The notes: generated by a model from the sequence alone, not told the origin. A stretch of 33,284 nucleotides of DNA from Flavobacterium macrobrachii (GCF_014486675.1 NZ_JACTAC010000036.1:1-33284), one strand, 5' to 3'; positions 9,525 to 19,096 are shown, numbered from the stretch's first letter. Translations and numbers: made by a program.

Positions 9525-12140
9525 TTATTCATCATCTTCATCTACCGATTCTTCATCGTCGATTTCTTCTTCTTCAGTGTAATCATCGTCATCATCGTCA
9601 GTTGAACCTTCGTCTTCAAGGATTTCTAAAACTGGTTTTACTCTTTCGATAACTTCACCTTCAATAATATTTCCGTCTTCGTCTAGAACTACTTCAGAAA
9701 CGTCATCTTTCATTACTTTGGTAACAGCTGCAATTGAGTCGTTTCCTTTAATGTTAATCAATTTTACTCCTTGAGTTGCTCTTCCCATTACGCGTAAATC
9801 TTCAACTGCCATTCTTATAGTCAATCCTGATTTATTGATAATCATTAAATCATCAGCATCGGTTACAGAATTTATGGAGATTAATTTACCTGTTTTTTCT
9901 GTGATGTTTAATGTTTTCACACCTTTTCCTCCACGATTTGTAATTCTATATTCGTCGATACTTGAACGTTTTCCATAACCGTTTTCGGCAACAACTAATA
10001 TTTCACTTTCCATATCATTTACAGAGACCATTCCGATTACTTCATCTGTTTCGTCTTTTAAGGTAATTCCACGAACTCCAGAAGCTGTTCTTCCCATCGG
10101 ACGTGTTTTGCTTTCTTCAAAACGAACCATTTTTCCTGATTTAACAGCAATCATTATGTGGCTGTTTCCATCAGTAAGTTCTGCTGCTAGCAATTCGTCT
10201 CCATCTTTAATGGTAATTGCTGCTACTCCGTTTACTCTTGGTTTTGAATATTTGTCTAACGACGTTTTCTTGACTTGACCTTTTTTGGTCACCATAATAA
10301 GGTTGTGACTGTTGGTATAATCTTTATCTTTCAAGTCTTGGGTACAAATAAATGCTTTTACTTTATCATCACTTTCGATGTTGATTAAGTTTTGAATAGC
10401 ACGACCTTTACTTGTTTTACTTCCTTCTGGAATTTCATAAACGCGCATCCAGAAACATTTTCCTTTTTGTGTAAAGAATAATAAATATTGATGATTTGTT
10501 GCTACAAATAAATGTTCTAAGAAATCTTGATCACGAGTTCCGGCACTTTTTTGCCCAACACCACCACGGTTTTGAGTTTTGTATTCTGATAAATTAGTAC
10601 GCTTGATGTAACCTGCATGTGAAATTGTTATCACTACATTTTCATCGGCAATTAAATCTTCAATACTTACATCTCCACCAGCATATTCGATTGTAGAACG
10701 ACGTCCATCACCATATTTATCTCTAATTTCAATTAATTCGTCTTTAATTAATTGCATTCTCATTTCTTTGCTAGCCAATAAATCTTTCAAATGCTGAATT
10801 AATTTCATGATTTCTTCATATTCGGCTCTTAATTTATCTTGCTCAAGACCAGTTAACTGACGTAAACGCATTTCAACAATAGCACGAGCTTGAATTTCTG
10901 AAAGTGTAAATCGTTCAATTAATTTGGTACGAGCTTCATCGCCATCTTTTGAAGAACGAATTAATGCAATTACTTCATCTATATTATCAGATGCAATGAT
11001 TAAACCTTCTAAAATATGTGCTCTTTCTTCTGCTTTGCGCAATTCAAATTGGGTTCTTCTCACTACAACATCATGACGATGTTCCACAAAATAATGTATT
11101 AAATCTTTTAGATTCAACATTTGTGGTCTTCCTTTTACTAGTGCAATATTATTTACACTGAAAGAAGATTGTAATTGTGTAAACTTATATAAGGTGTTCA
11201 AAACAACATTTGGAACAGCATCACGTTTTAATTCATAAACGATACGCATTCCACTTCTATCCGATTCGTCACGGATGTTTGAAATACCTTCAATTCTTTT
11301 TTCATTAATTAAATCGGCAGTTTTCTTAATCATTTCTGCCTTGTTCACTTGATATGGAATTTCAGAAACTATGATAGCTTCTTTTCCGTTAACTTCTTCA
11401 AAACCTACTTTGGCACGCATTACAATTCGTCCACGACCAGTTTTAAAAGCTTCACGAACACCATCATAACCATAAATTACACCACCAGTTGGAAAATCGG
11501 GTGCTTTAACATGGTTCATCAATTCGTCAATTTCAATCTCTTCGTTATCAATATATGCCAATGTTCCATCGATAACTTCGGTTAAATTGTGTGGTGCCAT
11601 ATTGGTTGCCATACCAACTGCAATTCCAGATGCACCATTAATCAAAAGATTTGGAACACGCGTTGGCATTACTTTTGGCTCATACAAAGTATCGTCAAAG
11701 TTCAATTGAAAGTCAACTGTTTCTTTGTCAATATCTGCCATAATGTCTTCTGACATTTTTTTCATTCTGGCTTCGGTATAACGCATTGCTGCAGGACTAT
11801 CGCCATCAACTGAACCAAAGTTACCTTGACCATCAATTAACAAATAACGTAAACTCCATTCTTGCGCCATACGAACCATAGCATCATAAACCGATGTATC
11901 GCCGTGCGGGTGATATTTACCCAAAACTTCTCCAACAATTCTAGCGGATTTTTTGTGAGCTCTATTAGAAAAAACTCCTAAATCATACATTCCATATAAT
12001 ACTCTTCGGTGAACTGGTTTTAAACCGTCACGAACGTCAGGCAATGCTCTTGATACAATAACAGACATCGAATAATCGATGTATGCTGATTTCATTTCAT
12101 CTTCGATGTTAATAGGAATTAACTTTTCTCCGTCAGACAT
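9525..12140 (-). CDS. gyrA: DNA gyrase subunit A
   Basis: The DNA-cleaving subunit of gyrase, which introduces negative supercoils together with GyrB. The catalytic tyrosine is Y121 in [10 protein letters not shown]. The quinolone-determining region reads [18 protein letters not shown], with T82 and D86 at the positions equivalent to E. coli S83 and D87; threonine there is, as I recall, the normal flavobacterial residue. The GyrA-box, which separates gyrase from topoisomerase IV, is present as QNRGGVG in the C-terminal domain. The last 30 or so residues (about 842-871) are mostly Asp and Glu. Length 871 aa is normal. The gene diverges from clpC across a 261-base gap and leads into the TPR gene. 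Confidence 0.97.
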   Translation of the reverse strand: MSDGEKLIPINIEDEMKSAYIDYSMSVIVSRALPDVRDGLKPVHRRVLYGMYDLGVFSNRAHKKSARIVGEVLGKYHPHGDTSVYDAMVRMAQEWSLRYLLIDGQGNFGSVDGDSPAAMRYTEARMKKMSEDIMADIDKETVDFQLNFDDTLYEPKVMPTRVPNLLINGASGIAVGMATNMAPHNLTEVIDGTLAYIDNEEIEIDELMNHVKAPDFPTGGVIYGYDGVREAFKTGRGRIVMRAKVGFEEVNGKEAIIVSEIPYQVNKAEMIKKTADLINEKRIEGISNIRDESDRSGMRIVYELKRDAVPNVVLNTLYKFTQLQSSFSVNNIALVKGRPQMLNLKDLIHYFVEHRHDVVVRRTQFELRKAEERAHILEGLIIASDNIDEVIALIRSSKDGDEARTKLIERFTLSEIQARAIVEMRLRQLTGLEQDKLRAEYEEIMKLIQHLKDLLASKEMRMQLIKDELIEIRDKYGDGRRSTIEYAGGDVSIEDLIADENVVITISHAGYIKRTNLSEYKTQNRGGVGQKSAGTRDQDFLEHLFVATNHQYLLFFTQKGKCFWMRVYEIPEGSKTSKGRAIQNLINIESDDKVKAFICTQDLKDKDYTNSHNLIMVTKKGQVKKTSLDKYSKPRVNGVAAITIKDGDELLAAELTDGNSHIMIAVKSGKMVRFEESKTRPMGRTASGVRGITLKDETDEVIGMVSVNDMESEILVVAENGYGKRSSIDEYRITNRGGKGVKTLNITEKTGKLISINSVTDADDLMIINKSGLTIRMAVEDLRVMGRATQGVKLINIKGNDSIAAVTKVMKDDVSEVVLDEDGNIIEGEVIERVKPVLEILEDEGSTDDDDDDYTEEEEIDDEESVDEDDE

Positions 12141-12313
12141 AGTTGTATAAATTATTATAAAATTAGTTTAAATTCAAAACGTGCTAATATAGGATATTTA
12201 TCGCTTTTATAGGTGTTTTTAGTTCACAAATTTCAAAGATTTATTAACAAAATGAGGTTGTTTTTTGGTTAATAAAATACTTTAAGTACTACTTTTATTA
12301 TTGGTATTTTTTT

Positions 12314-12329
12314 TGTCAATTAGCTGACA
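12314..12329. promoter_or_regulatory. Inverted repeat in the gyrA-clpC divergent region
   Basis: TGTCA at 12314-12318 and TGACA at 12325-12329 form a five-base inverted repeat with a six-base spacer, 72 bases before the clpC start. It could be an operator, but it matches no regulator site I know and could be chance. It does not match the CtsR consensus that controls clpC in Firmicutes. The rest of 12141-12401 is AT-rich and shows no perfect TAnnTTTG promoter. Confidence 0.25.
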
Positions 12330-12401
12330 GTACTTTTAAAGGAATGATTTTTGATTTACTCATTCCGATTAGTTAAATTTACTTCACAAAATCAAATTGC
12401 T

Positions 12402-14945
12402 ATGGATGATAATTTTTCACCAAGAGTTAAAGATGTAATCACGTACAGTAAAGAAGAAGCGCTACGATTAGGGCATGACTTTATTGGAACGGAACACTTG
12501 ATGCTTGGTATTCTTAGAGACGGAAACGGCAAAGCCATATCTATACTAAACAATCTTTCGATTGATTTAGAACATTTGCGTAAAAAGGTGGAAATTCTAA
12601 GTCCGGCCAACCCAAATGTTGAAATCAGTAACGAAAAGAAAAACCTACACTTAACACGTCAGGCGGAACGTGCTTTGAAAACAACTTTTCTTGAAGCTAA
12701 AGTTTTTCAAAGTTCTTCAATTAGTACTGCACATTTACTTTTGTGCATACTTCGAAATGAAAATGATCCAACAACCAAACTACTACATCGTCTAAAAATC
12801 GACTATAATGTAGTTAAAGAACAATACTTAAATATGACACCAAACGAAGAAGATTTTACAGATAACTTGCCAAGAAATGAATCGTACAACGAAGATTCAG
12901 GTCAAGATGACAGTTTAAAAGAAGGAAGTTTCAATAATCCTGCGAACAAAACCAACAAAAAATCGAAAACTCCGGTTTTGGACAACTTTGGTCGCGATTT
13001 AACCGAACTTGCCGAAGAAGGAAAACTCGATCCAGTTGTTGGTCGTGAAAAAGAAATTGAGCGTGTATCTCAAATTCTTAGCCGAAGAAAAAAAAACAAT
13101 CCATTACTAATTGGTGAACCAGGTGTTGGAAAATCTGCCATTGCCGAAGGCTTAGCATTACGAATTATTCAAAAGAAAGTTTCTCGTATTCTTTTTAATA
13201 AACGTGTTGTTACGCTTGATTTAGCTTCATTAGTTGCCGGGACAAAATACCGCGGACAATTTGAAGAAAGAATGAAAGCCGTAATGAACGAATTGGAAAA
13301 AAACGACGACATCATTCTTTTCATAGACGAAATCCACACTATTGTTGGTGCTGGTGGCGCAACGGGTTCGCTTGATGCTTCCAACATGTTCAAACCTGCT
13401 TTAGCAAGAGGCGAAATCCAATGTATTGGTGCTACAACTTTGGACGAATACCGCCAATATATTGAAAAAGACGGTGCATTAGAAAGACGTTTTCAAAAAG
13501 TAATTGTAGAACCAACTTCAGTAGAAGAAACGATTACAATTTTAAATAATATCAAAAACAAATATGAAGATCACCATAACGTAATTTACACACCTGAAGC
13601 TATCGAGGCTTGTGTAAAATTAACAAATAGATACATGTCAGAACGTTTTCTTCCAGACAAAGCTATTGATGCTTTGGACGAAGCTGGTTCTCGTGTTCAC
13701 ATTACTAATATTGATGTCCCAAAACAAATTTTGGATTTAGAACGTCAATTGGAAGAAGTACGCGAACTTAAAAATTCTGTAGTCAAAAAACAGAAATATG
13801 AAGAAGCAGCCAAACTTCGTGATGACGAAAAGCGTTTAGAGAAAGACTTAGCTATTGCACAAGAACAATGGGAAGAAGATTCTAAAAACAACCGTATCCG
13901 AGTAACCGAAGACAATGTTGCCGATGTAGTATCGATGATGACTGGAATTCCAGTAAACAGAATTGCACAAACAGAAAGCAACAAATTAGCTCATTTACCA
14001 GAACTTATCAAAGGAAAAGTAATCGGTCAAGACGAAGCTGTTACCAAAATTGCTCGTTCAATTCAACGTAATCGTGCTGGACTAAAAGATCCAAACCGAC
14101 CAATTGGTTCGTTTATTTTCTTAGGTTCAACTGGAGTTGGAAAAACCCAATTAGCTAAAGTTATTGCTCGTGAATTATTCGATTCTGAAGATGCTTTGGT
14201 TCGAATTGACATGAGCGAATACATGGAAAAATTTGCAATTTCTCGTTTAATCGGTGCACCTCCAGGATATGTTGGTTATGAAGAAGGTGGACAATTAACC
14301 GAAAAAGTTAGAAGAAAGCCCTATTGTGTTGTTCTTTTGGACGAAATCGAAAAAGCACATCCCGATGTTTTCAATATGATGCTTCAAGTTCTAGACGATG
14401 GATATTTAACCGATAGTTTAGGTCGAAAAATTGACTTCAAAAACACGATTATCATCATGACTTCGAATGTTGGCGCACGTCAATTGAAAGATTTTGGTCA
14501 AGGTGTTGGTTTTGGAACATCAGCAAAGGTGGCACAAGCCGATGATCATTCAAAAAGTGTAATCGAAAACGCATTGAAAAAAACATTTGCACCAGAATTC
14601 CTTAACAGAATTGATGATGTAATTGTTTTCAATCCGTTAGAAAAAGAACATATCAATTTAATTATCGAAATCGAATTGAAAAAGCTATTTGCTAGAATTG
14701 AAGAATTAGGATACAAACTTAATTTATCTGATACAGCAAAAGCATTCATTGCTGAAAAAGGTTTTGACAAACAATTTGGTGCTCGACCATTAAAAAGAGC
14801 TATTCAAAAATATGTTGAAGATGCATTAGCCGAAGAAATAATTACTTCCAAAATAGCATCGGGCGATGAAATTTTTATGGATTTAGACGAAACGGCTCAA
14901 GAGTTAACTGTTACTATTCAAAAAGCTGAAAATCCTACGAATTAA
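12402..14945 (+). CDS. clpC: ATP-dependent Clp protease ATP-binding subunit ClpC
   Basis: A Hsp100 unfoldase that feeds proteins to ClpP. The start at 12402 gives MDDNFSPRVKDVITYSKEEA, the usual ClpC N-terminus; an in-frame ATG at 12351 would add 17 unrelated residues. Domains in order over 847 aa: double Clp-N repeat (1-150); an acidic, Asn-rich linker; AAA1 with Walker A GEPGVGKSA (K at 244) and Walker [10 protein letters not shown]; a UVR-type helical insert with KQKYEEAAKLRDDEKRLEKD; AAA2 with GSTGVGKTQ and [13 protein letters not shown]; and the C-terminal D2-small domain. GVGFG in AAA2 is the ClpP-binding loop, and the short middle insert separates it from ClpB. It diverges from gyrA. 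A large hairpin follows the stop. Confidence 0.95.
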   Translation: MDDNFSPRVKDVITYSKEEALRLGHDFIGTEHLMLGILRDGNGKAISILNNLSIDLEHLRKKVEILSPANPNVEISNEKKNLHLTRQAERALKTTFLEAKVFQSSSISTAHLLLCILRNENDPTTKLLHRLKIDYNVVKEQYLNMTPNEEDFTDNLPRNESYNEDSGQDDSLKEGSFNNPANKTNKKSKTPVLDNFGRDLTELAEEGKLDPVVGREKEIERVSQILSRRKKNNPLLIGEPGVGKSAIAEGLALRIIQKKVSRILFNKRVVTLDLASLVAGTKYRGQFEERMKAVMNELEKNDDIILFIDEIHTIVGAGGATGSLDASNMFKPALARGEIQCIGATTLDEYRQYIEKDGALERRFQKVIVEPTSVEETITILNNIKNKYEDHHNVIYTPEAIEACVKLTNRYMSERFLPDKAIDALDEAGSRVHITNIDVPKQILDLERQLEEVRELKNSVVKKQKYEEAAKLRDDEKRLEKDLAIAQEQWEEDSKNNRIRVTEDNVADVVSMMTGIPVNRIAQTESNKLAHLPELIKGKVIGQDEAVTKIARSIQRNRAGLKDPNRPIGSFIFLGSTGVGKTQLAKVIARELFDSEDALVRIDMSEYMEKFAISRLIGAPPGYVGYEEGGQLTEKVRRKPYCVVLLDEIEKAHPDVFNMMLQVLDDGYLTDSLGRKIDFKNTIIIMTSNVGARQLKDFGQGVGFGTSAKVAQADDHSKSVIENALKKTFAPEFLNRIDDVIVFNPLEKEHINLIIEIELKKLFARIEELGYKLNLSDTAKAFIAEKGFDKQFGARPLKRAIQKYVEDALAEEIITSKIASGDEIFMDLDETAQELTVTIQKAENPTN

Positions 14946-14968
14946 TAAAATATAATTTCTACTTTTAT

Positions 14969-15036
14969 AAACCATTAAGAGGTTAAGAAAATTAAGTGTT
15001 ACTTAATGAAACTTAAACTCTTAGTGGTTTAATTTT
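14969..15036 (+). repeat. Long intergenic hairpin after clpC
   Basis: The arms at 14969-14981 and 15018-15030 form a 13-bp stem with one T-G pair. Inside it, after one mismatch, come five more pairs (TTAAG with CTTAA), then an ATTAAGT/ACTTAAT stem around a GTT loop. The whole 62-base unit is nearly self-complementary and ends in AATTTTTT. It can act as the clpC terminator. Its size and regularity suggest a member of a flavobacterial palindromic repeat family; I recall similar taaaccattaag units in other Flavobacterium genomes but could not check. Confidence 0.7.
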
Positions 15037-15045
15037 TTATCACAA

Positions 15046-16425
15046 ATGAATTCAAACAAAATCATATTAGGTTCAGAAGAATGGTGTTCGTTTCCTGAGC
15101 TTGGAATTCCAGCTATCAAAGCTCGTGTCGATTCAGGCGCAAAAACTTCGGCGTTGCATGCTATCAATATTGCGCCATTTATCAAAGAAGGTGAAAATTG
15201 GGTAAAATTTGACATCAACCCTATTCAAAATAATTTAAAAACCGTTATCCACTGCGAGGCAAAATTGATTGACAAACGTGTTGTTAAAAGTTCCAGCGGT
15301 TTTCGCGAACAACGTTATGTTATTCAAACCAAATTAGCCATTGGAAATGACATTTGGGAAATCGAAATGACACTGACCAATCGTGACTCAATGGGTTTCA
15401 GAATGCTACTTGGTCGTGAAGCTATGAGTGGAAGAATTCTAGTCGATCCTGAACAAAAGTATCTTTTAGGTCAAACTTCCACCGAAATTTTAAAAGATTT
15501 ATACCAAAATTCAATTTCCAAAAAATCTGGTCTTCGCATTGGACTTTTAGCTAGTAATCCTGAATTGTATAGCAACAAACGAATTATGGAAGCTGGCGAA
15601 ATGCGTGGTCATGAAATGCATTTTTTGAACATCAAAGAATGTTATATGAAACTCGATGCCGATAAACCTGAAATCCATTATCGTGGTGGAAAAATCCTTG
15701 ATAATTTTGATGCTATCATTCCTCGAATTCGTCCAAGTATTACGTTTTATGGTTGTGCATTAACCCGACAATTTGAAGCGATGAAAGTCTATTGTTTAAA
15801 TTCGGCAGCCGCAATTACTCAGTCGAGAGACAAATTATTTTCACTTCAATTACTTTTGAGAAATGGTGTTGATATTCCAACAACTGGTTTTGCGAATTCG
15901 CCTTTGGATACGGATGATTTGATTAAAATGGTTGGCGGTTCGCCATTGATTGTCAAATTATTAGAAGGAACACAAGGAAAAGGAGTTGTTTTGGCGGAAA
16001 CTAAAAAAGCTGCCGAATCGGTAATTAATGCTTTCAAAAGTTTGAATGCTAACATCTTAGTTCAAGAATTCATCAAAGAAGCCAATGGTAAAGATTTGCG
16101 TCTTTTTGTAGTTGATGGAAAAGTTGTTGCGGCTATTCAACGTGAAGCTGCTGCGGGAGAATTCCGTGCCAATATTCACATGGGAGGAACGGCTTCGATA
16201 ATAAAACCAACTGTTGAAGAAAAGAAAATCGCCATCAAAGCTGCCAAAGCTATGGATTTAAAAGTGGCTGGAGTTGATATTATTCGTTCATCAAAAGGTC
16301 CGCTTTTATTGGAAGTAAATTCTTCGCCAGGTTTGGAAGGAATTGAAGGCGCAACCAACAAAGACATTGCTGGAGAAATGATTAAAGCGATCGAAAAGAA
16401 TTTTAAAGTAAGACAAGAAATCTAA
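15046..16425 (+). CDS. RimB-RimK fusion: retropepsin-like (ATP-dependent zinc protease family) domain plus RimK ATP-grasp ligase
   Basis: Two domains in one 459-aa chain. Residues 1-140 match the family named 'ATP-dependent zinc protease' (RimB, PF05618), with [11 protein letters not shown] at 29-39 resembling the D-[ST]-G-A active site of retropepsins. Residues about 165-455 are a RimK-type ATP-grasp ligase: [28 protein letters not shown] and the metal-binding [16 protein letters not shown] near the C-terminus. RimK adds glutamates to the C-terminus of ribosomal protein S6, and in Pseudomonas rimA, rimB and rimK form one operon. The fusion joins adder and putative trimmer. The actual substrate here is not known. 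The gene starts just after the clpC hairpin and is followed ten bases later by the DUF1304 gene, so the two are probably an operon. Confidence 0.88.
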   Translation: MNSNKIILGSEEWCSFPELGIPAIKARVDSGAKTSALHAINIAPFIKEGENWVKFDINPIQNNLKTVIHCEAKLIDKRVVKSSSGFREQRYVIQTKLAIGNDIWEIEMTLTNRDSMGFRMLLGREAMSGRILVDPEQKYLLGQTSTEILKDLYQNSISKKSGLRIGLLASNPELYSNKRIMEAGEMRGHEMHFLNIKECYMKLDADKPEIHYRGGKILDNFDAIIPRIRPSITFYGCALTRQFEAMKVYCLNSAAAITQSRDKLFSLQLLLRNGVDIPTTGFANSPLDTDDLIKMVGGSPLIVKLLEGTQGKGVVLAETKKAAESVINAFKSLNANILVQEFIKEANGKDLRLFVVDGKVVAAIQREAAAGEFRANIHMGGTASIIKPTVEEKKIAIKAAKAMDLKVAGVDIIRSSKGPLLLEVNSSPGLEGIEGATNKDIAGEMIKAIEKNFKVRQEI

Positions 16426-16435
16426 ATCATAAACC

Positions 16436-17269
16436 ATGAACTTACTTTCTCAAATTATCGTCGGATTTATTGCTGTATTGCATATTTATATTCTTTGGCT
16501 CGAAATGTTCGCTTGGACAACACGTGCTAAAAAAGTATTCAAAACCATACCCGAAGACCAATTCGAAAAGACAAAAGTCATGGCAGCCAATCAAGGTTTG
16601 TATAACGGCTTTCTTGCCGCTGGTTTGATTTGGTCGTTACTAATTTGTGATGCCACTTGGAGTAAAAATTTAGCGTTGTTCTTTTTAGGTTGTGTTTTAG
16701 TCGCTGGAATTTATGGTGCGTTAACCGCTTCCAAGCGCATCTTTTTTGTACAAGCTGTTCCCGCTATTTTGGGGATTTTGAGTTTGGTGATTTCCACAAA
16801 TCAAAAAAAAGAAAATATTGATTTTACTTTCTTCAAATGGAATATTCGTGAATCATATTATCTAAAATTAAATCTATCCGATACACTTTTTTTTATTAAT
16901 ACATATCCATTTGAAGAATCCGTTTCATATACCATTTTAAATGATAAAGATAAAGAAATACTTCAAAATGTTCTAGATACAATTTCATTCCCCAAAAACG
17001 AAACTAGTTTTGAAAACAATAAGATTGAAGATGGAAATACTTATGCTTTTGAATTAAAAAATAATAACCAAAAAAGATCATTGAAGATCCATGGTGGAAA
17101 AGGCCCAATTCATTTTTGGAAGCTTGGAAAAATACTAGAAACTATAAAAGCAAGGCATCAATTTACTACAATCAACAAAAAATTTGACTTTTCGGAAATG
17201 AATAAATCATTATTTTTTATTCCACCACCACCAATTATAAAACCTGAAATATCAGAATTTCAAAATTAA
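16436..17269 (+). CDS. DUF1304 membrane protein with an unusual C-terminal extension
   Basis: Residues 1-120 are a DUF1304 integral membrane protein: four hydrophobic helices, with the motifs IVGFIAVLHIYILWLEMFAW and MAANQGLYNGFLAAGL typical of the family. DUF1304 proteins usually end here at 110-125 aa. This chain continues without a stop for another 155 or so residues (from TNQKKENIDF onward), a polar Asn- and Lys-rich region with no transmembrane segment and a final proline run FFIPPPPIIKP. The extension is unfamiliar to me. It may be an independent gene fused in frame, and its base composition looks more AT-rich than the first part. The function of DUF1304 is unknown. The gene runs toward hutH, with only five bases between the stops. 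Confidence 0.85.
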   Translation: MNLLSQIIVGFIAVLHIYILWLEMFAWTTRAKKVFKTIPEDQFEKTKVMAANQGLYNGFLAAGLIWSLLICDATWSKNLALFFLGCVLVAGIYGALTASKRIFFVQAVPAILGILSLVISTNQKKENIDFTFFKWNIRESYYLKLNLSDTLFFINTYPFEESVSYTILNDKDKEILQNVLDTISFPKNETSFENNKIEDGNTYAFELKNNNQKRSLKIHGGKGPIHFWKLGKILETIKARHQFTTINKKFDFSEMNKSLFFIPPPPIIKPEISEFQN

Positions 17270-17274
17270 AGCTT

Positions 17275-18777
17275 TTACTCTTCCAAATCAATCATAAAAC
17301 TATCCAAAAACGCTACCGATTTCTCAATATCATAATGTAAAATTCGGTCCTCTTTAACCAACGGAACTTCTTCGCGATACGATTTTACAAAGCTTTCTAT
17401 AAATTCACTCGATTTTAAAGGTTCTCTGAAATGAATAGCTTGGGAAGCATTCATCAACTCAATAGCCAAAATTCGCTCTAAGTTTTCAATAATTCTCAAA
17501 CATTTTGTAGCGGCATTTGAACCCATCGAAACGTGATCTTCTTGACCATTGCTCGAAACAATACTATCAATACTTGCTGGAGTTGCCAATTGTTTGTTTT
17601 GACTAACAATACTTGCCGCTGTATATTGAGGTATCATAAAACCAGAATTCAATCCTGGATTGTCAACCAAAAATGCTGGCAAACCTCGTAATCCCGAAAT
17701 CAACTGATACGTTCTTCTTTCAGAAATACTACCTAATTCCGCCAAAGCAATTCCCAGAAAATCTAACGCCAAAGCCAAAGGTTGTCCGTGGAAATTTCCA
17801 CCAGAAACAATCAAATCTTCATCTTTAAATATATTAGGATTATCGGTAACCGAATTTATTTCTGTCTTAAATACTTTTTTCACATAATCAATAGCATCTT
17901 TCGAAGCACCATGAACTTGCGGAATACAACGGAACGAATATGGATCTTGAACATGAGCTTTTTCTTGAGCAATAATTTGACTTCCTTCCAATAATTCGTT
18001 CATTCGTTGCGCCGTTACAACTTGCCCTTTATGCGGACGAACGTAGTGGATTAATTCATTAAACGGTTCAATTCTTCCGTCAAAACCTTCCAAAGAAACA
18101 GCCGAAATGACATCTGCTAAATAGGAATATTTCATCGCTTTCAGCAACACATAACAACCATAAGCACTCATAAATTGGGTTCCATTTAACAACGCTAAAC
18201 CTTCTTTGGATTGCAAGACGATTGGCTTCCATCCCATTTTTTCTATAACTTTTCCTGAAGGTTGACGAAATCCTTCATAATTTACTTCGCCTTCGCCTAT
18301 TAATGGCAATGATAAATGCGCTAACGGAGCCAAATCACCACTAGCACCAAGAGAACCTTGATTATAAATTACGGGTAAAATATCGTTATTATAGAAATCA
18401 ATTAATCGTTCCACTGTTTGCAATTGAACACCTGAATTTCCATAACTTAAACTTTGAATTTTAAGTAATAACATCAGTTTCACAATTTCCTGCGGCACTT
18501 CTTCTCCTGTTCCACAAGCATGCGATTTTACTAAATTTTCTTGAAGTTTGGATAAATTCTCATTCGATATTTTTACATTACACAACGAGCCAAAACCAGT
18601 ATTTATTCCATAAATTGGCGTTTCATTTGAAGCCATTTTTTGATCTAAATAATCACGACATTGTTGAATATTAACTTTTGCTTCTTCTGACAATGCCAAT
18701 GTTTTGTGTTCAGAAATTATCTCTTGTAATGTTTCTAAAGTCAATACTTCAGAACTAATATAATGCGAATGCTCCAT
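17275..18777 (-). CDS. hutH: Histidine ammonia-lyase (histidase)
   Basis: Deaminates L-histidine to trans-urocanate, the first step of histidine degradation in the cytoplasm. The Ala-Ser-Gly triad that cyclises to the MIO cofactor is A145-S146-G147 within GSLGASGDLAPL. The active-site tyrosine Y56 lies in YGINTGFG, and HGASKDAIDYV and SMGSNAATKCL are further family blocks. Length 500 aa is normal. Other hut genes (hutU, hutI, hutG) are absent from the window, so it stands alone here. The upstream region is shared with the divergent threonine operon and holds a perfect palindrome at 18849-18861. A tyrosine or phenylalanine ammonia-lyase is possible in principle, but the sequence reads as HutH. 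Confidence 0.94.
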   Translation of the reverse strand: MEHSHYISSEVLTLETLQEIISEHKTLALSEEAKVNIQQCRDYLDQKMASNETPIYGINTGFGSLCNVKISNENLSKLQENLVKSHACGTGEEVPQEIVKLMLLLKIQSLSYGNSGVQLQTVERLIDFYNNDILPVIYNQGSLGASGDLAPLAHLSLPLIGEGEVNYEGFRQPSGKVIEKMGWKPIVLQSKEGLALLNGTQFMSAYGCYVLLKAMKYSYLADVISAVSLEGFDGRIEPFNELIHYVRPHKGQVVTAQRMNELLEGSQIIAQEKAHVQDPYSFRCIPQVHGASKDAIDYVKKVFKTEINSVTDNPNIFKDEDLIVSGGNFHGQPLALALDFLGIALAELGSISERRTYQLISGLRGLPAFLVDNPGLNSGFMIPQYTAASIVSQNKQLATPASIDSIVSSNGQEDHVSMGSNAATKCLRIIENLERILAIELMNASQAIHFREPLKSSEFIESFVKSYREEVPLVKEDRILHYDIEKSVAFLDSFMIDLEE

Positions 18778-18848
18778 TTTGGATTGGGTTTAGACGCCAA
18801 AATTCCGCAAACGAATGTTAAAAAGCAATTATTTTTAAGCTATTTTAT

Positions 18849-18861
18849 TGACAAATTGTCA
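18849..18861. promoter_or_regulatory. Palindrome TGACAAATTGTCA, candidate operator
   Basis: A perfect 6+1+6 palindrome lies 72 bases upstream of hutH, in the 209 bases between hutH and the thr leader. A further TTGTCA half site is at 18920-18925. On the minus strand TATTTTTG (18867-18860) overlaps its edge and fits a -7 element for hutH; on the plus strand TAGTTTTG (18866-18873) fits one for the thr transcript. The factor that might bind is unknown. Confidence 0.35.
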
Positions 18862-18986
18862 AAAATAGTTTTGAAAATAAATTTAGTTTAAAAATTTAAC
18901 AAACTATATCGTTTTTCAATTGTCAAATCCTCAAAAATTACTCTTAATGTAAAAGTTTAAAAATAAATACTATATATTTGAAAAAA

Positions 18987-19091
18987 ATGATGGTCAACAA
19001 TTTTAAATATAATTCTTCTCTAAAAACCACTTTAATGGTTTCATCAACTGTTGGCACAACATCAACTACCACAACCCCATTTGGGGTATAA
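18987..19091 (+). CDS. Threonine-rich leader peptide of the thr operon
   Basis: A 34-residue open frame not expected from length-based gene finding. Nine of 34 residues are threonine, and seven of those fall in residues 21-30 (TVGTTSTTTT), just before the closing PFGV. It lies 78 bases upstream of thrA on the same strand, exactly where a ribosome-mediated attenuator peptide would sit. There is no isoleucine cluster, so the signal would be threonine alone. Two ATG codons are adjacent at the start. TATATTTG at 18973-18980 resembles a -7 promoter element, but it would leave almost no 5' leader and has no clear -33. The codons for the last residues form a terminator-like hairpin. Composition, place and hairpin are seen; the regulatory role is inferred. 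Confidence 0.8.
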   Translation: MMVNNFKYNSSLKTTLMVSSTVGTTSTTTTPFGV

Positions 19092-19096
19092 TTTTT
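19024..19096 (+). promoter_or_regulatory. Candidate transcription attenuator of the thr operon
   Basis: The terminator-like hairpin is ACCCC (19074-19078), loop ATTT, GGGGT (19083-19087), followed by five T at 19092-19096. It lies inside the last codons of the leader peptide. Upstream are two smaller hairpins, AAACCA/TGGTTT (19024-19029 with 19036-19041) and TGTTG/CAACA (19049-19053 with 19057-19061). ATGG at 19035-19038 can also pair with CCAT at 19077-19080, giving a weak alternative to the terminator. A ribosome paused on the Thr codons at 19065-19076 would directly cover the terminator stem, allowing read-through when threonine is scarce. The mechanism is inference. Confidence 0.6.

Noticed and set aside
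9289..9582. Plus-strand 97-codon frame with a long Ser run
   Set aside because: It is antisense to the GyrA acidic tail and the TPR signal region. The Ser run is the complement of Asp/Glu codons.
11882..11899. Thr at GyrA residue 82 as a quinolone-resistance mutation
   Set aside because: E. coli has Ser at the equivalent position, but from memory Thr is the wild-type residue in Flavobacterium, and the neighbouring Asp86 is intact.
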